64,000 bases of DNA, from positions 27,864,063-27,928,062 of the forward strand of contig CM020619.1 of the NCBI GenBank assembly GCA_009829735.1, written 5' to 3'. Position 1 is the stretch's first letter, and each line of letters starts with the position of its first letter. Made by a program: the position numbers and the translations under genes. The DNA is from Pyropia yezoensis (lineage: Eukaryota > Rhodophyta > Bangiophyceae > Bangiales > Bangiaceae). Under the pieces are notes generated by a model that saw only the letters and a list, made by a program, of their open reading frames with translations, did no database searches and had not been told where the DNA came from. Below, in pieces: positions 52,501 to 61,911 of this stretch.

Positions 52501-53493
52501 GTGGTGTTGCTGTGTCTGGCGGCCCAGCCTGCGGGTGTTGGGGCGGCAACGAGGCCGGTGGGTCCGCTGGTGGGGATGGCGGTCACGCCACCGGTGGCTG
52601 ACCCGGCTGCGGCGTCGGCGGTGGCGGAGCCGACGGTCTCGGCTGCTGCGGCGCCACCGGCAGAGTCGTTGGAGGCGGCGTCGGCCGCGGCAGACGTGGT
52701 GGCCGAGCCGGCGGTGTGGCGCCGGCGGAGCCGACGGTCTCGGCTGCTGCGGCTGCTGCGGCGCCACCGGCAGAGTCGTTGGAGGCGGCGTCGGGCCGCG
52801 GCAGACGTGGTGGCCGAGCCGGCCGGTGTGGCGCCGGCGGAGCCGACGGTCTCGGCTGCAGCGGCGCCACCGGCAGAGTCGTTGGAGGCGGCTTCGGCGG
52901 GCAAGTGCACGGCAGCCTCGGTGGGTGTGTCGGCGGCTGCGATGCCGGTCGCCAAGTCGGTGGGTGTGGTGCATGAGGCGTCACAGACTGACCCGGTGGT
53001 CGAGGCGGACGTGCAAATGTCGGGCGTGGCCCAGCTGATGGGGTCACCAGTGCGGGCGACCGATCCGTCGGAGCGGCTGAAGGAGATGGACTGTGACGTC
53101 GACGAGATTGTGCCGGTGCGACCGGGCGGGTATGCGCCTGTAGTGGCAGACGAGCCGGCGGAGACCATGCTGGACGTCACGCGCCCGGTGGTGGAGTCCG
53201 CGGTGACGGGAGCGGCGGCCGTTGGTACCGACCCGGCGGGGGTGCCATGGCCACGCGGGGTGACACGACGAGTGCCCTCGGACTGGTGCATGCTTGTGAC
53301 ACCCTCTTTGCTCGCATGGGCCCGCAGGCGGCGTCCCAGGCCGACGCCTTGTGTGTCATCCAGACCACGTCGGCCCTTCTTCGTTGCGACCCGGGTGTAC
53401 GGGTTGCCAAAGCCGCTGTTGCCCACCTGTCCCGTCTGTACCAGCCGCACGCGAGTGACCCGGTCGTGGTACGTGAGATGGCAACCACTGTGA
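52501..53493 (+). CDS. N-terminal Ala/Val-rich part of the helicase gene (probable)
   Basis: The open frame has no ATG at its left end. It reads PVADPAAASAVAEPTVSAAA and ESLEAASAAADVVAEPA in repeats of ~100-112 bases (52601-52900). The middle repeat falls out of frame (Arg-rich reading) and the frame is regained in the third. From ~52960 it gives ordinary protein (HEASQTDPVVEADVQM, SERLKEMDCDVDEIVPV) until about 53240, where a new frame starts (53247). It is likely the first coding exon or exons of the helicase gene, with indels or splicing not resolvable here. Confidence 0.45.
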   Translation: MVLLCLAAQPAGVGAATRPVGPLVGMAVTPPVADPAAASAVAEPTVSAAAAPPAESLEAASAAADVVAEPAVWRRRSRRSRLLRLLRRHRQSRWRRRRAAADVVAEPAGVAPAEPTVSAAAAPPAESLEAASAGKCTAASVGVSAAAMPVAKSVGVVHEASQTDPVVEADVQMSGVAQLMGSPVRATDPSERLKEMDCDVDEIVPVRPGGYAPVVADEPAETMLDVTRPVVESAVTGAAAVGTDPAGVPWPRGVTRRVPSDWCMLVTPSLLAWARRRRPRPTPCVSSRPRRPFFVATRVYGLPKPLLPTCPVCTSRTRVTRSWYVRWQPL

Positions 53494-53870
53494 GGCACGC
53501 CCTTCGCGGCCCGGGCTTGGCGAGCCTGCCGCGCGCCAACCTCGAGGCACTCGTGGACATGTTTGTCATCCCCATCATGGTTCCGAACGTGTGGCGGGCA
53601 AGAAAGGCAATCGACGACCTGTCTTTTCGGGCGGCGGCGGCGGTGGCGGCAGCGCCCACCCGGATGATGATCACCGGCCGGTCGGGGCAAAAGCGGCTGC
53701 GTCTCACCGCGCCCGGTGGTCCTGGTGGCCCGCGGGTCCGGCTGGCGCGTCTCACCGCGCCCGGTGGTCCTGGTGGCCCCGCGGGTCCGGCTGCGCGTCT
53801 CACCGCGCCGGTGGTCCTGGTGGCCCCGCGGGTCCGGCTGCGGCGCCGTCTCCCCGTTCTCTGGCCCTAA
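53247..53870 (+). CDS. Helical (ARM/HEAT-like) segment of the helicase gene
   Basis: From ATG at 53247: a helical region (ALGLVHACDTLFARM, VIQTTSALLRCDPGVRVAKA, MATTVRHALRG, LEALVDMFVIPIMVPNVW) of about 140 residues, then a minisatellite-encoded tail (GGPGG and RLTAP repeats). The helical part resembles in pattern the small paralogous genes at 47401 and 49007. Protein-like sequence continues in another frame after the repeat (53880 onward). It is either its own gene or, more likely, an exon of the helicase. Confidence 0.5.
   Translation: MATRGDTTSALGLVHACDTLFARMGPQAASQADALCVIQTTSALLRCDPGVRVAKAAVAHLSRLYQPHASDPVVVREMATTVRHALRGPGLASLPRANLEALVDMFVIPIMVPNVWRARKAIDDLSFRAAAAVAAAPTRMMITGRSGQKRLRLTAPGGPGGPRVRLARLTAPGGPGGPAGPAARLTAPVVLVAPRVRLRRRLPVLWP
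53695..53850. repeat. ~47-bp minisatellite, three units
   Basis: Units starting near 53697, 53746 and 53794 share GCGTCTCACCGCGCC and GGTGGTCCTGGTGGCCC. Single-base differences in C runs between units change the frame. Confidence 0.85.
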
Positions 53871-53879
53871 CCCCCCCCC

Positions 53880-54490
53880 GCGCGGCCGGTCGTCGACCTG
53901 GGGCGGACGCGCCGCCGGCGACGCTTCCCGCGCAAGGTGCGCGTGCAGCAGACGCTGGCAGTGGGGGTGGTCCGGAGCTCGCCCACTTCAGCCGCGAGAT
54001 GGTCGCCGCCGTCGGCGCCGCCTGCTCGAAACTGTTCCACGATCACGGGTCGCTGGCCCATTCTCCCTCCTGGCCGCACCAAGTGACGTTTTTTCGCACC
54101 GCCTGGTCCATGGGTGTCTGGCCCCCCGAGGCCCAGAGGTTCCTACTGAGCGCGTGTAGCGCAGACACTGCCATCGTCCACCAGGCGGTGCAGGCGGGCA
54201 AGGGAGGTGCTGAGGTGCTGCAGCCGAAGCCGTTGAATCTACACACCCGCCTGTGGTCGCATTTGGTCGAGTCTGGCCGCAACCCTTCCGCCCTGGGGCG
54301 GGGTCATGGCGACGGCATGCTTGTCCCGGAAGGCGCAGGCAGCCCCGACGACGTGGCCCTGCTGATGTCTATGCCCGGGTCATTGGCGATGTTGCCGACA
54401 GACTTCTTCGTCGCCTTTAAAGAGGTCGACGCATGGAAAACCGCCCTATGCGACATGACGGCGTTTGCTGTTTTCGTCCGTCCTTGGCTC
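53880..54490 (+). CDS. Second helical segment of the helicase gene (probable exon)
   Basis: In the frame of the ORF 53591-54649, coding-like sequence from about 53970 to 54480 reads LAHFSREMVAAVGAACSKLF, SWPHQVTFFRTAWSMGVWPP, IVHQAVQAGKG and FVAFKEVDAWKTALCDMTAF. It then continues naturally in the frame of the big helicase ORF (54465 on), one base shifted. No family is recognised; the content suits an alpha-helical N-terminal domain as in SEN1/SETX-like helicases. A frameshift or small intron near 54470 is implied. Confidence 0.5.
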
Positions 54491-57400
54491 TCCGGGTGCT
54501 GCTACTGCTGTCGCGCCGGCTGCGGCCCTGTTTTCACGTGTTGCGAGCGTCACTGCCTCGGACACTGGCGTCGGGTGGCTGGTAGCCCCCAGTTCACACG
54601 TCCGACGGACCGCCCGGCAGGTCATCCGCTGCCTGTCCGGTGTGGGTGAGCGGGAGGGCGGTGGGGCTGACTCGTGGTCCATCACGGACCTGTTGGATGG
54701 GTGTGCACCCGTCCCGTCCGATGAGGGGGGGCGCGCTGTGTCCGCCCGCGAGACCACCAGCGCTCCCGCCCCGGGTCTGTCGTCGAGTGGCCCCCCCCCA
54801 AGGCCTTTTGACGCCCTGCGCGTCGTCGAAAACGCCCTGCACTTGCTAGACGTCTCTGTGCGCGCTCGCGGGGAATATCGTGATGATCGTGCCTGGAAAG
54901 GTGTGCCCCTGCAGCAGTTTGCCGTATGTACGGCGTTTGTGCGGAGCAGCCGGCAAGTGTTGGCGGACGTGGGCGCGGGGCGCCCGCCTGCGGACTCACC
55001 CGGCGAGTCGGTTAAGGTGTGGGCGAGTGGAGCGCTCGCCCGTGTCTTGCACCTGCTCATGCGGCTGAACATCCACCGAGACGTGAAGGGCACACGGGGT
55101 GTCGTCCAAAAGGCCTTGTCCTCGTGCCTCATCCTACTCTCCGAGCACAAGCAGTACTGCACGCACTTTGATATCATGGACGTGGCAAACCTGGCCCCCG
55201 TTGTCAACGAGTGGATGGAGGCGCTCCCGTGGCTTTGGGAGGTTTTTATCGTGCACGTGGAGGCGGACAGGTCACTGTCACTATACAACTGGTTGTACTT
55301 CGCGGCCGTCCATAACCTGGTGCGAACCCCTCTTGCGGCTGGCGTGTGGGCATCTCGGCGGGTGTTGGCCCAGTCAACGTTGGATTGGTTGGCGTCACCG
55401 TTGGGCCTGCGGCCCTGGGTCGGAGAAATCGGTGGTACGACCTATTCGGAGGCCCTCCACGCGCTGAAGGGTGCGCTCTGTCCGCCGGCCAGGCCTGGCA
55501 AGCGGGCCAGCCCACTGGTCGTACGACTACGTCAGCGCATCGACGAATTACTCGGCGGGTCTGCTGCGCCAGACGACACTGGGGCGGGTGCTGCGCCAGA
55601 AGACGCAGGGGCGGGGGCAGCTGCGACAGACGACGCAGGGGCGGGGGCTGCGCCTGCCGATGAGGTAGGTGCCGGGTCAGGTGCCGACAAAGATGGGCGG
55701 CCTCCCCCAGCGCCCGATGCGACCATGGCGATTCCGTCCGGTGACGGTGACCCAGACGCCTTTTCCATTGGCGACGACGCGGGGGGCGAAGTCGAGTTTG
55801 TGTGCTACCTACCCGCAGTGGCGGTCCCAGACAATGTGTTGGCTGGGCAGGCAGTTTCCCCTGTCTACAATGCGGAACCCTGCAACGTCATTGTGTTCAT
55901 TGACGACGACGATGCCTGGAATGACGCAGAGAACGATGATGTGACTGTCGTCAGTGTGGCCCGGGTGGTCCGGGCCGGCCAACTGGTCGGGCAGCAGCGT
56001 ACGTCCTCCGCCACTGGGGCGGCCCCCCGTGTGGCAGTGGCTGCCACCTCTGTCGCGACTGTAGCTGCCACCTCCTCCGCGACGGCAGCCGTCCCAGGCG
56101 GGCCCTCTACGCCCGAGGTTGCTGTTACCGCTGCTGCTGCCCCCGATGCTCCATCGGCGGCGGGTATAGCCACAGGCGCGGTGGATGCTGTGGCTGTGGG
56201 TGCTCCTGGCGTTGGTGGGGCTCCTGCGGGCACGGCGGCCGTGGCCGACGCGGGTGTTGGCGGAGGTGCACCTGCTGAGCCTGGTACTGCTGCAGCAACC
56301 GACACGGCGGGGGTGGCTGCGGTGGGCACGGCAGTGGCTCGGGGTGGGGAGCCCTCTCCCGCTTTGCCTGCAGTTGCAGACGCGGGGGCGGCAGTTGTTG
56401 GAGGTGGGACTGCCCGCGTAGGAGGCCCTTGTATCGGTTCCCCGGCTGGTGGAGGGGACGCGTCTCCCACTGCTGCACCTCTGCCCGCGGCGGCAGCGGC
56501 GGCGGCGGGGGGTGGTGCCAGCCAGGCCAGTCCTCCCACACTGTGTGGCGCGGATGGTGATCGGGTGGCGCTCGGTCAGTTGACGCTCTGTACGTCCGAG
56601 TCGGGGTGGAAGGGTGTCCCAACCCACCTGCGCCCGTCCCCGTTGTACGCAAGAGGACCTGGGGGCCACTGGCAGGCCATCGTTGTGGCCACCTTGTGCC
56701 AGCTCGCCGCCCGCGGTACAGAGGCGGTGGCGCAGTCTATCGAAGGCAGCAGCAACAAGGGCCATGGCAGCGGCGGCGGACGCAGTGGGCGCGTGACCAC
56801 GTCGTCATTGTGCTCCCGCTTTGGCGTGGCTCGCATCGACGCGCCCATCACCCTGTCGTCGCCGCAGGTGGGGGGCTCCATACTGGACGACCCGCGGGCG
56901 TGTCGCATGTGCAACGTGCTCGTGCGTATGCCCGCCCCCCGGGGTCGTCCCCCCGGTGGGGGCGGCCGCCCTACCGGGGGATCCGCTGGGCGCCACCACC
57001 GCCGCCACAAGGACCGCGGGGGAGAGTGTCAAGTGGACCCGACAGACGCCACCCCGGGTGATTTGTGTGCCTTTTGGGTACCGGAACCGGTCGGCTCGGT
57101 GTGCAGCACCCCCATGGACGCGGTGTTTATTGGCCGCTGCGGGGACAAGGAGGGGCAGCCCGGCGGGGGGGTTGGTGGCCCACCGCCCGCGGGGGCAGGC
57201 CAATGGTGGGTGGACAAGACGCCTGGCCCGGGGCTGGACGAGCAGGACAATGACGCCGGCACGGCGCGCCACGGTGGCGCATCCGGTCCCCCCCGGCGGT
57301 GGTGGTTTGCGGTGCGTCGTCCAGACGTGCAGCGGATGCTCCATCGCCGGACGGCGAATGTGGTCGTCACCCTGTCTCATAGTGTCCTGTCGGACAGCCG

Positions 57401-59231
57401 CGAGTTTAGCGGCCTCGGCCACTGGGGCCTTCTTCCGCCAGTCATGCAGAGGGCGCTCGCCATCCACGCAACGCCTCCGCACGGGGGACAGCAGGTGGTA
57501 CCTGTACCGGCACCGGCCCCCCCCCCCCTGCAGAGTGCTCCTCCACGCTACGCCCACCTGGACGAGTTCCAGTGGCGCGCAGTCGATTGCATGCGCCGGG
57601 GGCTGTTGTCGGACGAGTGTGACGTGCAGCTGGTGGCGGGCCCCCCTGGGACGGGCAAGACACGCGCCATTGTGTCCATGGTGGACATGGTCCTTGAGAC
57701 GCTGCCCGATGGGCGGGTGCTGCTGACGTCGCGCACAAACACGGCGTGTGACGAGCTGTTGGACGCAGTGCACGAGTTTTTCTGTTCGCCGGGGGCTGCG
57801 AGTCGACACGGCGTCGCGGAAACCGACGCCGTGACGCTCCTCCGTATGGGTGAGCCCCCTCCGGATGGCCACCGTGCCAGGACAACGCACATTGACGCCG
57901 TGGTGGATGAGCGCCTCCCCTTCGCCTACCCGTCCGTGACAGCCGCGGTGGAACGGGCAAGGGCACGGGTGGCCGATGTGGGCGGTCGTGTGGATGATCG
58001 TTCCCGCGCCCAGGGTGCAGAGCCGGGCGCAGGTGGGTCACAAAACCTCCTCGAGGGATGTGCCGATGCGGAGCAAGCCCTGGAGGCTGCCTTGCGTCGC
58101 CAGCAGCGTGCGGAACGGGAGCTCCGCAAGCGCATCGTGGGCGGCGCGTCCGTCATTGTCACTACCACGTCAACGTCGACGGGGGCGCTCGTGGGCGGTC
58201 AAGGCTTTGACGCCATTATCATTGACGAGGGTGCGGCAACAAGCGTCCCTGCGTCTGTCGCCGCCATTGTTCGCGCCAAGAAGCGGGCGGGGCGTGCGGG
58301 TGGCTCGTCAGATGAAGAAGAGGACGGTCATCCGGCAGAGCGGACCAAGTGCATTGTCCTTGTTGGCGACAATGCCCAGCTGAGGCCGAGCGCCGGCAGA
58401 GAGTACAGGGGCGAGACACGGCCAATGACGTCCAGCGTTTTTGAGCGGCTCGCCCGGTTTCTGTCCGCTTGCGTCATCCTCTCCGTGCAGTATCGCATGC
58501 GGCCGCTGTTATGGTCCCTCCTCCGACAAATCTTTTACCGGCACATTGGCCTATGGTCGGACGGGCGCGGGCCCAAGGCCCGCCATGAGGAGGGGTTTGG
58601 AACACCCGCGTGGCTAAACCATCCGAGTCGGCGTACTCGCTTTGGAGGGCTGCAAGTGACAGACACTTCCCGCCTGCCGGCCAACGATCGGGCGCACAAG
58701 TCGGGTTCCACCACCTCCAACAACAAGAGCCTGATGAACGTTGCAGAGCTTCGGTTGGTCGAGATGGCTCTTACGGATCTACTGCTGGCGTGGGCGACGT
58801 CCAGCGGGGCTACCGAGCTCAAGGTGATGCTCATCACCCCGTACACTGCGCAGCGGAACAAGCTGAAGGAAGTGGTGCAGTCGGTGAGAGACAGCAGGCG
58901 GCTGCCCCGCAGACCATGTGCCGACGTCAGGGTGTCCACCGTGGATGGCTGCCAAGGCGCTTCTGTGGATTGCGTCATACTCTCCCTCGTGCGGTCAGAG
59001 CCTGGGGCGCCACCCGGCGGGAACACCGACTTTTTGTCCGACGAGCGGCGCGTGAACGTCATGATGTCGCGGGCACAGAGCCATCTCCACGTGATTGGTG
59101 ACATGGACTACCTTTCAAGCTCTGGAGGTGTCTGGAAGAGCTGGTGGGACAACGTCCGCCGTAGGTGGAGGCAGCCAGGTCTACCGGGCCGCGAGCACAT
59201 CAACATTGTGGCTTCCGACAGGATGTACTAG
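54465..59231 (+). CDS. SF1 RNA/DNA helicase, UPF1/SEN1-like
   Basis: 1588 codons; no ATG at the left end, so the start lies upstream. A helical region (~60-330, with WASGALARVLHLLMRLNI) is followed by an Ala/Gly-rich linker (~360-690) and a Cys/His-containing region (~790-900). The helicase core has Walker A VAGPPGTGKTRAI (~1058), TNTACDELLDAV, motif II IIIDEGAAT (~1251), VLVGDNAQLRP (~1301), LSVQYRMRPLL (~1341), STVDGCQGASVDCVIL (~1490) and ERRVNVMMSRAQSHL (~1525), the full set of the UPF1/SEN1 group. Motif II is DEGA rather than the usual DEAA/DECA, and an acidic insertion (SSDEEEDG) lies just after it. ATP-driven unwinding of RNA or RNA-DNA hybrids is the family role. Confidence 0.9.
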   Translation: MLFSSVLGSPGAATAVAPAAALFSRVASVTASDTGVGWLVAPSSHVRRTARQVIRCLSGVGEREGGGADSWSITDLLDGCAPVPSDEGGRAVSARETTSAPAPGLSSSGPPPRPFDALRVVENALHLLDVSVRARGEYRDDRAWKGVPLQQFAVCTAFVRSSRQVLADVGAGRPPADSPGESVKVWASGALARVLHLLMRLNIHRDVKGTRGVVQKALSSCLILLSEHKQYCTHFDIMDVANLAPVVNEWMEALPWLWEVFIVHVEADRSLSLYNWLYFAAVHNLVRTPLAAGVWASRRVLAQSTLDWLASPLGLRPWVGEIGGTTYSEALHALKGALCPPARPGKRASPLVVRLRQRIDELLGGSAAPDDTGAGAAPEDAGAGAAATDDAGAGAAPADEVGAGSGADKDGRPPPAPDATMAIPSGDGDPDAFSIGDDAGGEVEFVCYLPAVAVPDNVLAGQAVSPVYNAEPCNVIVFIDDDDAWNDAENDDVTVVSVARVVRAGQLVGQQRTSSATGAAPRVAVAATSVATVAATSSATAAVPGGPSTPEVAVTAAAAPDAPSAAGIATGAVDAVAVGAPGVGGAPAGTAAVADAGVGGGAPAEPGTAAATDTAGVAAVGTAVARGGEPSPALPAVADAGAAVVGGGTARVGGPCIGSPAGGGDASPTAAPLPAAAAAAAGGGASQASPPTLCGADGDRVALGQLTLCTSESGWKGVPTHLRPSPLYARGPGGHWQAIVVATLCQLAARGTEAVAQSIEGSSNKGHGSGGGRSGRVTTSSLCSRFGVARIDAPITLSSPQVGGSILDDPRACRMCNVLVRMPAPRGRPPGGGGRPTGGSAGRHHRRHKDRGGECQVDPTDATPGDLCAFWVPEPVGSVCSTPMDAVFIGRCGDKEGQPGGGVGGPPPAGAGQWWVDKTPGPGLDEQDNDAGTARHGGASGPPRRWWFAVRRPDVQRMLHRRTANVVVTLSHSVLSDSREFSGLGHWGLLPPVMQRALAIHATPPHGGQQVVPVPAPAPPPLQSAPPRYAHLDEFQWRAVDCMRRGLLSDECDVQLVAGPPGTGKTRAIVSMVDMVLETLPDGRVLLTSRTNTACDELLDAVHEFFCSPGAASRHGVAETDAVTLLRMGEPPPDGHRARTTHIDAVVDERLPFAYPSVTAAVERARARVADVGGRVDDRSRAQGAEPGAGGSQNLLEGCADAEQALEAALRRQQRAERELRKRIVGGASVIVTTTSTSTGALVGGQGFDAIIIDEGAATSVPASVAAIVRAKKRAGRAGGSSDEEEDGHPAERTKCIVLVGDNAQLRPSAGREYRGETRPMTSSVFERLARFLSACVILSVQYRMRPLLWSLLRQIFYRHIGLWSDGRGPKARHEEGFGTPAWLNHPSRRTRFGGLQVTDTSRLPANDRAHKSGSTTSNNKSLMNVAELRLVEMALTDLLLAWATSSGATELKVMLITPYTAQRNKLKEVVQSVRDSRRLPRRPCADVRVSTVDGCQGASVDCVILSLVRSEPGAPPGGNTDFLSDERRVNVMMSRAQSHLHVIGDMDYLSSSGGVWKSWWDNVRRRWRQPGLPGREHINIVASDRMY

Positions 59232-59518
59232 ACGAGAGCTTATGGGGGGGGGGGGGGGGAGGGGGGGGGGGGGTGGGGCGGGGGTTGGGACTGTACGGCC
59301 CCCCCTCTGTTTTATGCTTTGAAGGTGTCACTTTTCATGTGGTGGCCGGTTGTTCCCCAGTGTAGATGACAACTGGTATAGTTGACGTCTTGATTTGCGT
59401 GTGTGGCCCATGGTACCACCATCAGTCTTGAGTCATGCCATGTTGTGTGCATAACGCAACAGATGGGTACGTTCCATGGTCGGATATTGGCGGGGACTTG
59501 GCCAAGGCAGACCGAGTC

Positions 59519-59815
59519 GCGTTATGTACATAACGCGTCTGGCGAGCACTCAGCATCGTCCCGACAGATTGCCGAGGCTGACCGTGTGGCGTTATGTACA
59601 TAACGCGTGAGGTGAGCCTTTTTGAGAATCTGGTAGGTGCGGTACGGTAGACAGACCGTGGCGCGTTATGTACATAACGCTCTTCTGATTTTTGTCGAGA
59701 TAGTTGGCCAGAGCTGATCGTGTCGCGTTATGTACATAACGCGACAGGCGAGCCATTGGAGAATCTGGGAGTCGTGGCTTGTCAGGCGGACCGTAGAGCG
59801 TTATGTACATAACGC
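59519..59815. repeat. Array of five perfect 18-bp palindromes GCGTTATGTACATAACGC
   Basis: Perfect copies at 59519-59536, 59589-59606, 59663-59680, 59725-59742 and 59798-59815, start-to-start spacing 70, 74, 62 and 73 bases. A degenerate copy with half site CATAACGC lies near 59446-59458. Each is preceded by GAYCGNG. Spacers alternate in two types, giving a ~135-bp higher-order unit: one type starts near GGCGAGC with GAGAATCTGG, the other TCTTCNGAT then TTGTCGAGAT. Strict conservation of the palindrome against looser spacers suggests a bound site. Confidence 0.9.
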
Positions 59816-60394
59816 TCTTCGGATCCTTGTCGAGATTGTTATGTGTCGACGGATGAATAAGTGTTTTCCGATTGCGTCATGATTTTGATGGTATTTGTTA
59901 ATTTCTTTTCGGCAAATTGACTACTTTCATGGAGGAATGGGGGGTCGTGGGGTCCGAGAAGTTGAACTTACCTGTTTACCATTCACCAGTCGGGTGCGGT
60001 GCCGTTGCCAGACATGTGATCGTTTGACCTCGTCGGCAATGGTGTGGGCTGCCACCGAGCTGCCACCGAGCGACTTGGCCCCCCCCCCCCGCACCCTCCT
60101 GCCGCCAAGGGACTTGCACTGACGCCTCACTCACGCCTCACTGCCCCTCAAACACTCACACACGCACTCCCGCGTCACTGCCTCTCAAACAGCCCACAAG
60201 GCGCACATCACCAGGGTGGTGACGCGCCACTGCTCAGCAGGTGGTGGCTTGGTCTGCGATGAAAATTAGGGTCATTAAACAGACCACTCAGTGACACAAA
60301 AATGACTCGGACACACGCAGGACCCACCATTCGCTCATGAAAAGGTCCATAGGTCATTAGACATCTAATCGACCCCTCAATGGGCGCGCCCCCC

Positions 60395-60599
60395 GGACGA
60401 ATTGAATGTCGAATTCCGAGGAGCCCGATCACCGGCCGACACCGACGCTAAATAGATAGGGTGGGAGGGCCGTCTTTGTCAAGAGGGGCAGGTGGGAGGG
60501 AGTGGGGGGGAAACCATGAAGAGAGGGCGACGGGCGGGGGAGGGGGGACGAATTGAATTTCGAATTCCGAGGAGCCCGATCACCGGCTGACACCGACGC
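60395..60599. repeat. 54-bp direct repeat pair, 151 bases apart
   Basis: 60395-60448 and 60546-60599 share GGACGAATTGAAT, CGAATTCCGAGGAGCCCG and GACACCGACGC with two mismatches. They lie ~1.3-1.5 kb left of the right-edge ORF and could be relics of mobile-element ends. Confidence 0.85.
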
Positions 60600-61856
60600 G
60601 GATCAACGGGAGGGGAGGGGATTTGGGCGGCGGCGCGAGATGATGTTGAATTGGACAGTGACGGGGGTGTCCGGGGATGGGTGCTCTCATCCGTCGGCCG
60701 CACGTTCAGCCACATGCAGGTCAGGTCAGTCGCTTCCCTCGGCGCCCCCGGGTCTGACGCGAGCCGTAGGTCCACGCGGCCCGCGTGGTGTCGTGTGCTG
60801 GTGACAGGCCATTTGGATGCACCGCGCGGTGAGCTCGCAGCATGGCAATGCCGTCTGTGGCGGTGGGTTTGCATTACACGACTGCCCCCCCTCCCCCCCC
60901 ACCAAGACGTCCAGGATGACATTTTTCCCAAACGGTGCTCGTAGTGCATTGCAAACGGACGGGGCCTACCGGAAGCACCAAAAGGCTGGGTGCCCGCGTC
61001 CCAACACGCCGCTCCACATGCACCGTGGCGAGCAGGCAGTGCCGAGGGTGGGTTCAATTGCAGTGTTGTTATTGCCCCGCAGCACGGTGGCGGTCACTCT
61101 CCCAATACGTGCCGTCGGGAGGGGGGGAGGGGGGGGGGGGGGGGGTGCTCGCTCGCCATGGTTGGGCGAGCCGCACGGATGCTGGCGTGTCAGTCGGCTC
61201 AAATGCCGCAGTGCGTGCGGTGCACTCCGTCCCGCACCCACCGTCGTGCTACTGGCGGCTGCCATGAGCACAGCGTCTGTGCGCGGTCTGCAATTGGGCC
61301 GCCAACCCCATCACCACCACCGCCGCCGCCACACCACCACCGCCAGCCCCACCACCGCCACCGCGAGCCCCTCCGCCACCACCGCCGCCGCGCCACAGGA
61401 CACTCTCACGGCAGCCACCGTCGGCCACGGGTGCCGCAGAGATGAGAAGGACCTTTAATTTCCGGGGCGGCGAGCCAAGGCCACGCGACAGCCCACAGGG
61501 GCACGTGGCGGTGCGAGCATCCTCCGCTCAGCCCCCTGCCAGAGAGGTAGCGTCGGTTGGGGGGTGGCGGGGGGTGGGCGGAGGGGGGGGGAGGGGGGGG
61601 GCGGGAGGGCGTTGGGAGGACCTGGACCGCCGGCCTCCTGACGGCCCGTGCAGCCCATCGCCAGCGTCTACAGCACGCGTACGGCATCGAGTGAGGACCC
61701 CGGCCCGGATGGTGCCTTGCCAGACAATAAATAGGGCGGTAGGTGGTGCCCCGAGGTTCCCCATCTTTGCCAACCCCGTCAGCCACCGTCGACAATCCCT
61801 CCCACCCACCCTCCTCACAGTCGTTCCCACACACACAACCCGCTCATCCGCCTCCG

Positions 61857-61889
61857 CCCCCCCCCCCCCCCCCTTCCCCCCCCCCCCCC
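61857..61889. repeat. Poly-C tract (C17, TT, C14)
   Basis: Lies ~25 bases upstream of the start codon at 61912, in its 5' leader. Confidence 0.9.
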
Positions 61890-61911
61890 ACCCCCCCGCC
61901 CCAGATTCACA

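Larger units (their letters stand above)
59232..61911. other. Region between helicase and the right-edge ORF
   Basis: It begins with G runs (59242-59272), then holds the palindrome array (59519-59815), a more AT-rich stretch, and two 54-bp direct repeats (60395, 60546). G and C runs surround 61120-61147 and 61575-61605, and C runs follow at 61857-61905. No convincing gene; frames at 60479-61057 minus and 61528-62610 minus look like shadows. Confidence 0.5.

Noticed and set aside
59446..59815. CRISPR-like array of repeats and spacers
   Set aside because: The repeats are perfect palindromes, the spacers are related to each other in two alternating types, and the genome is eukaryotic.
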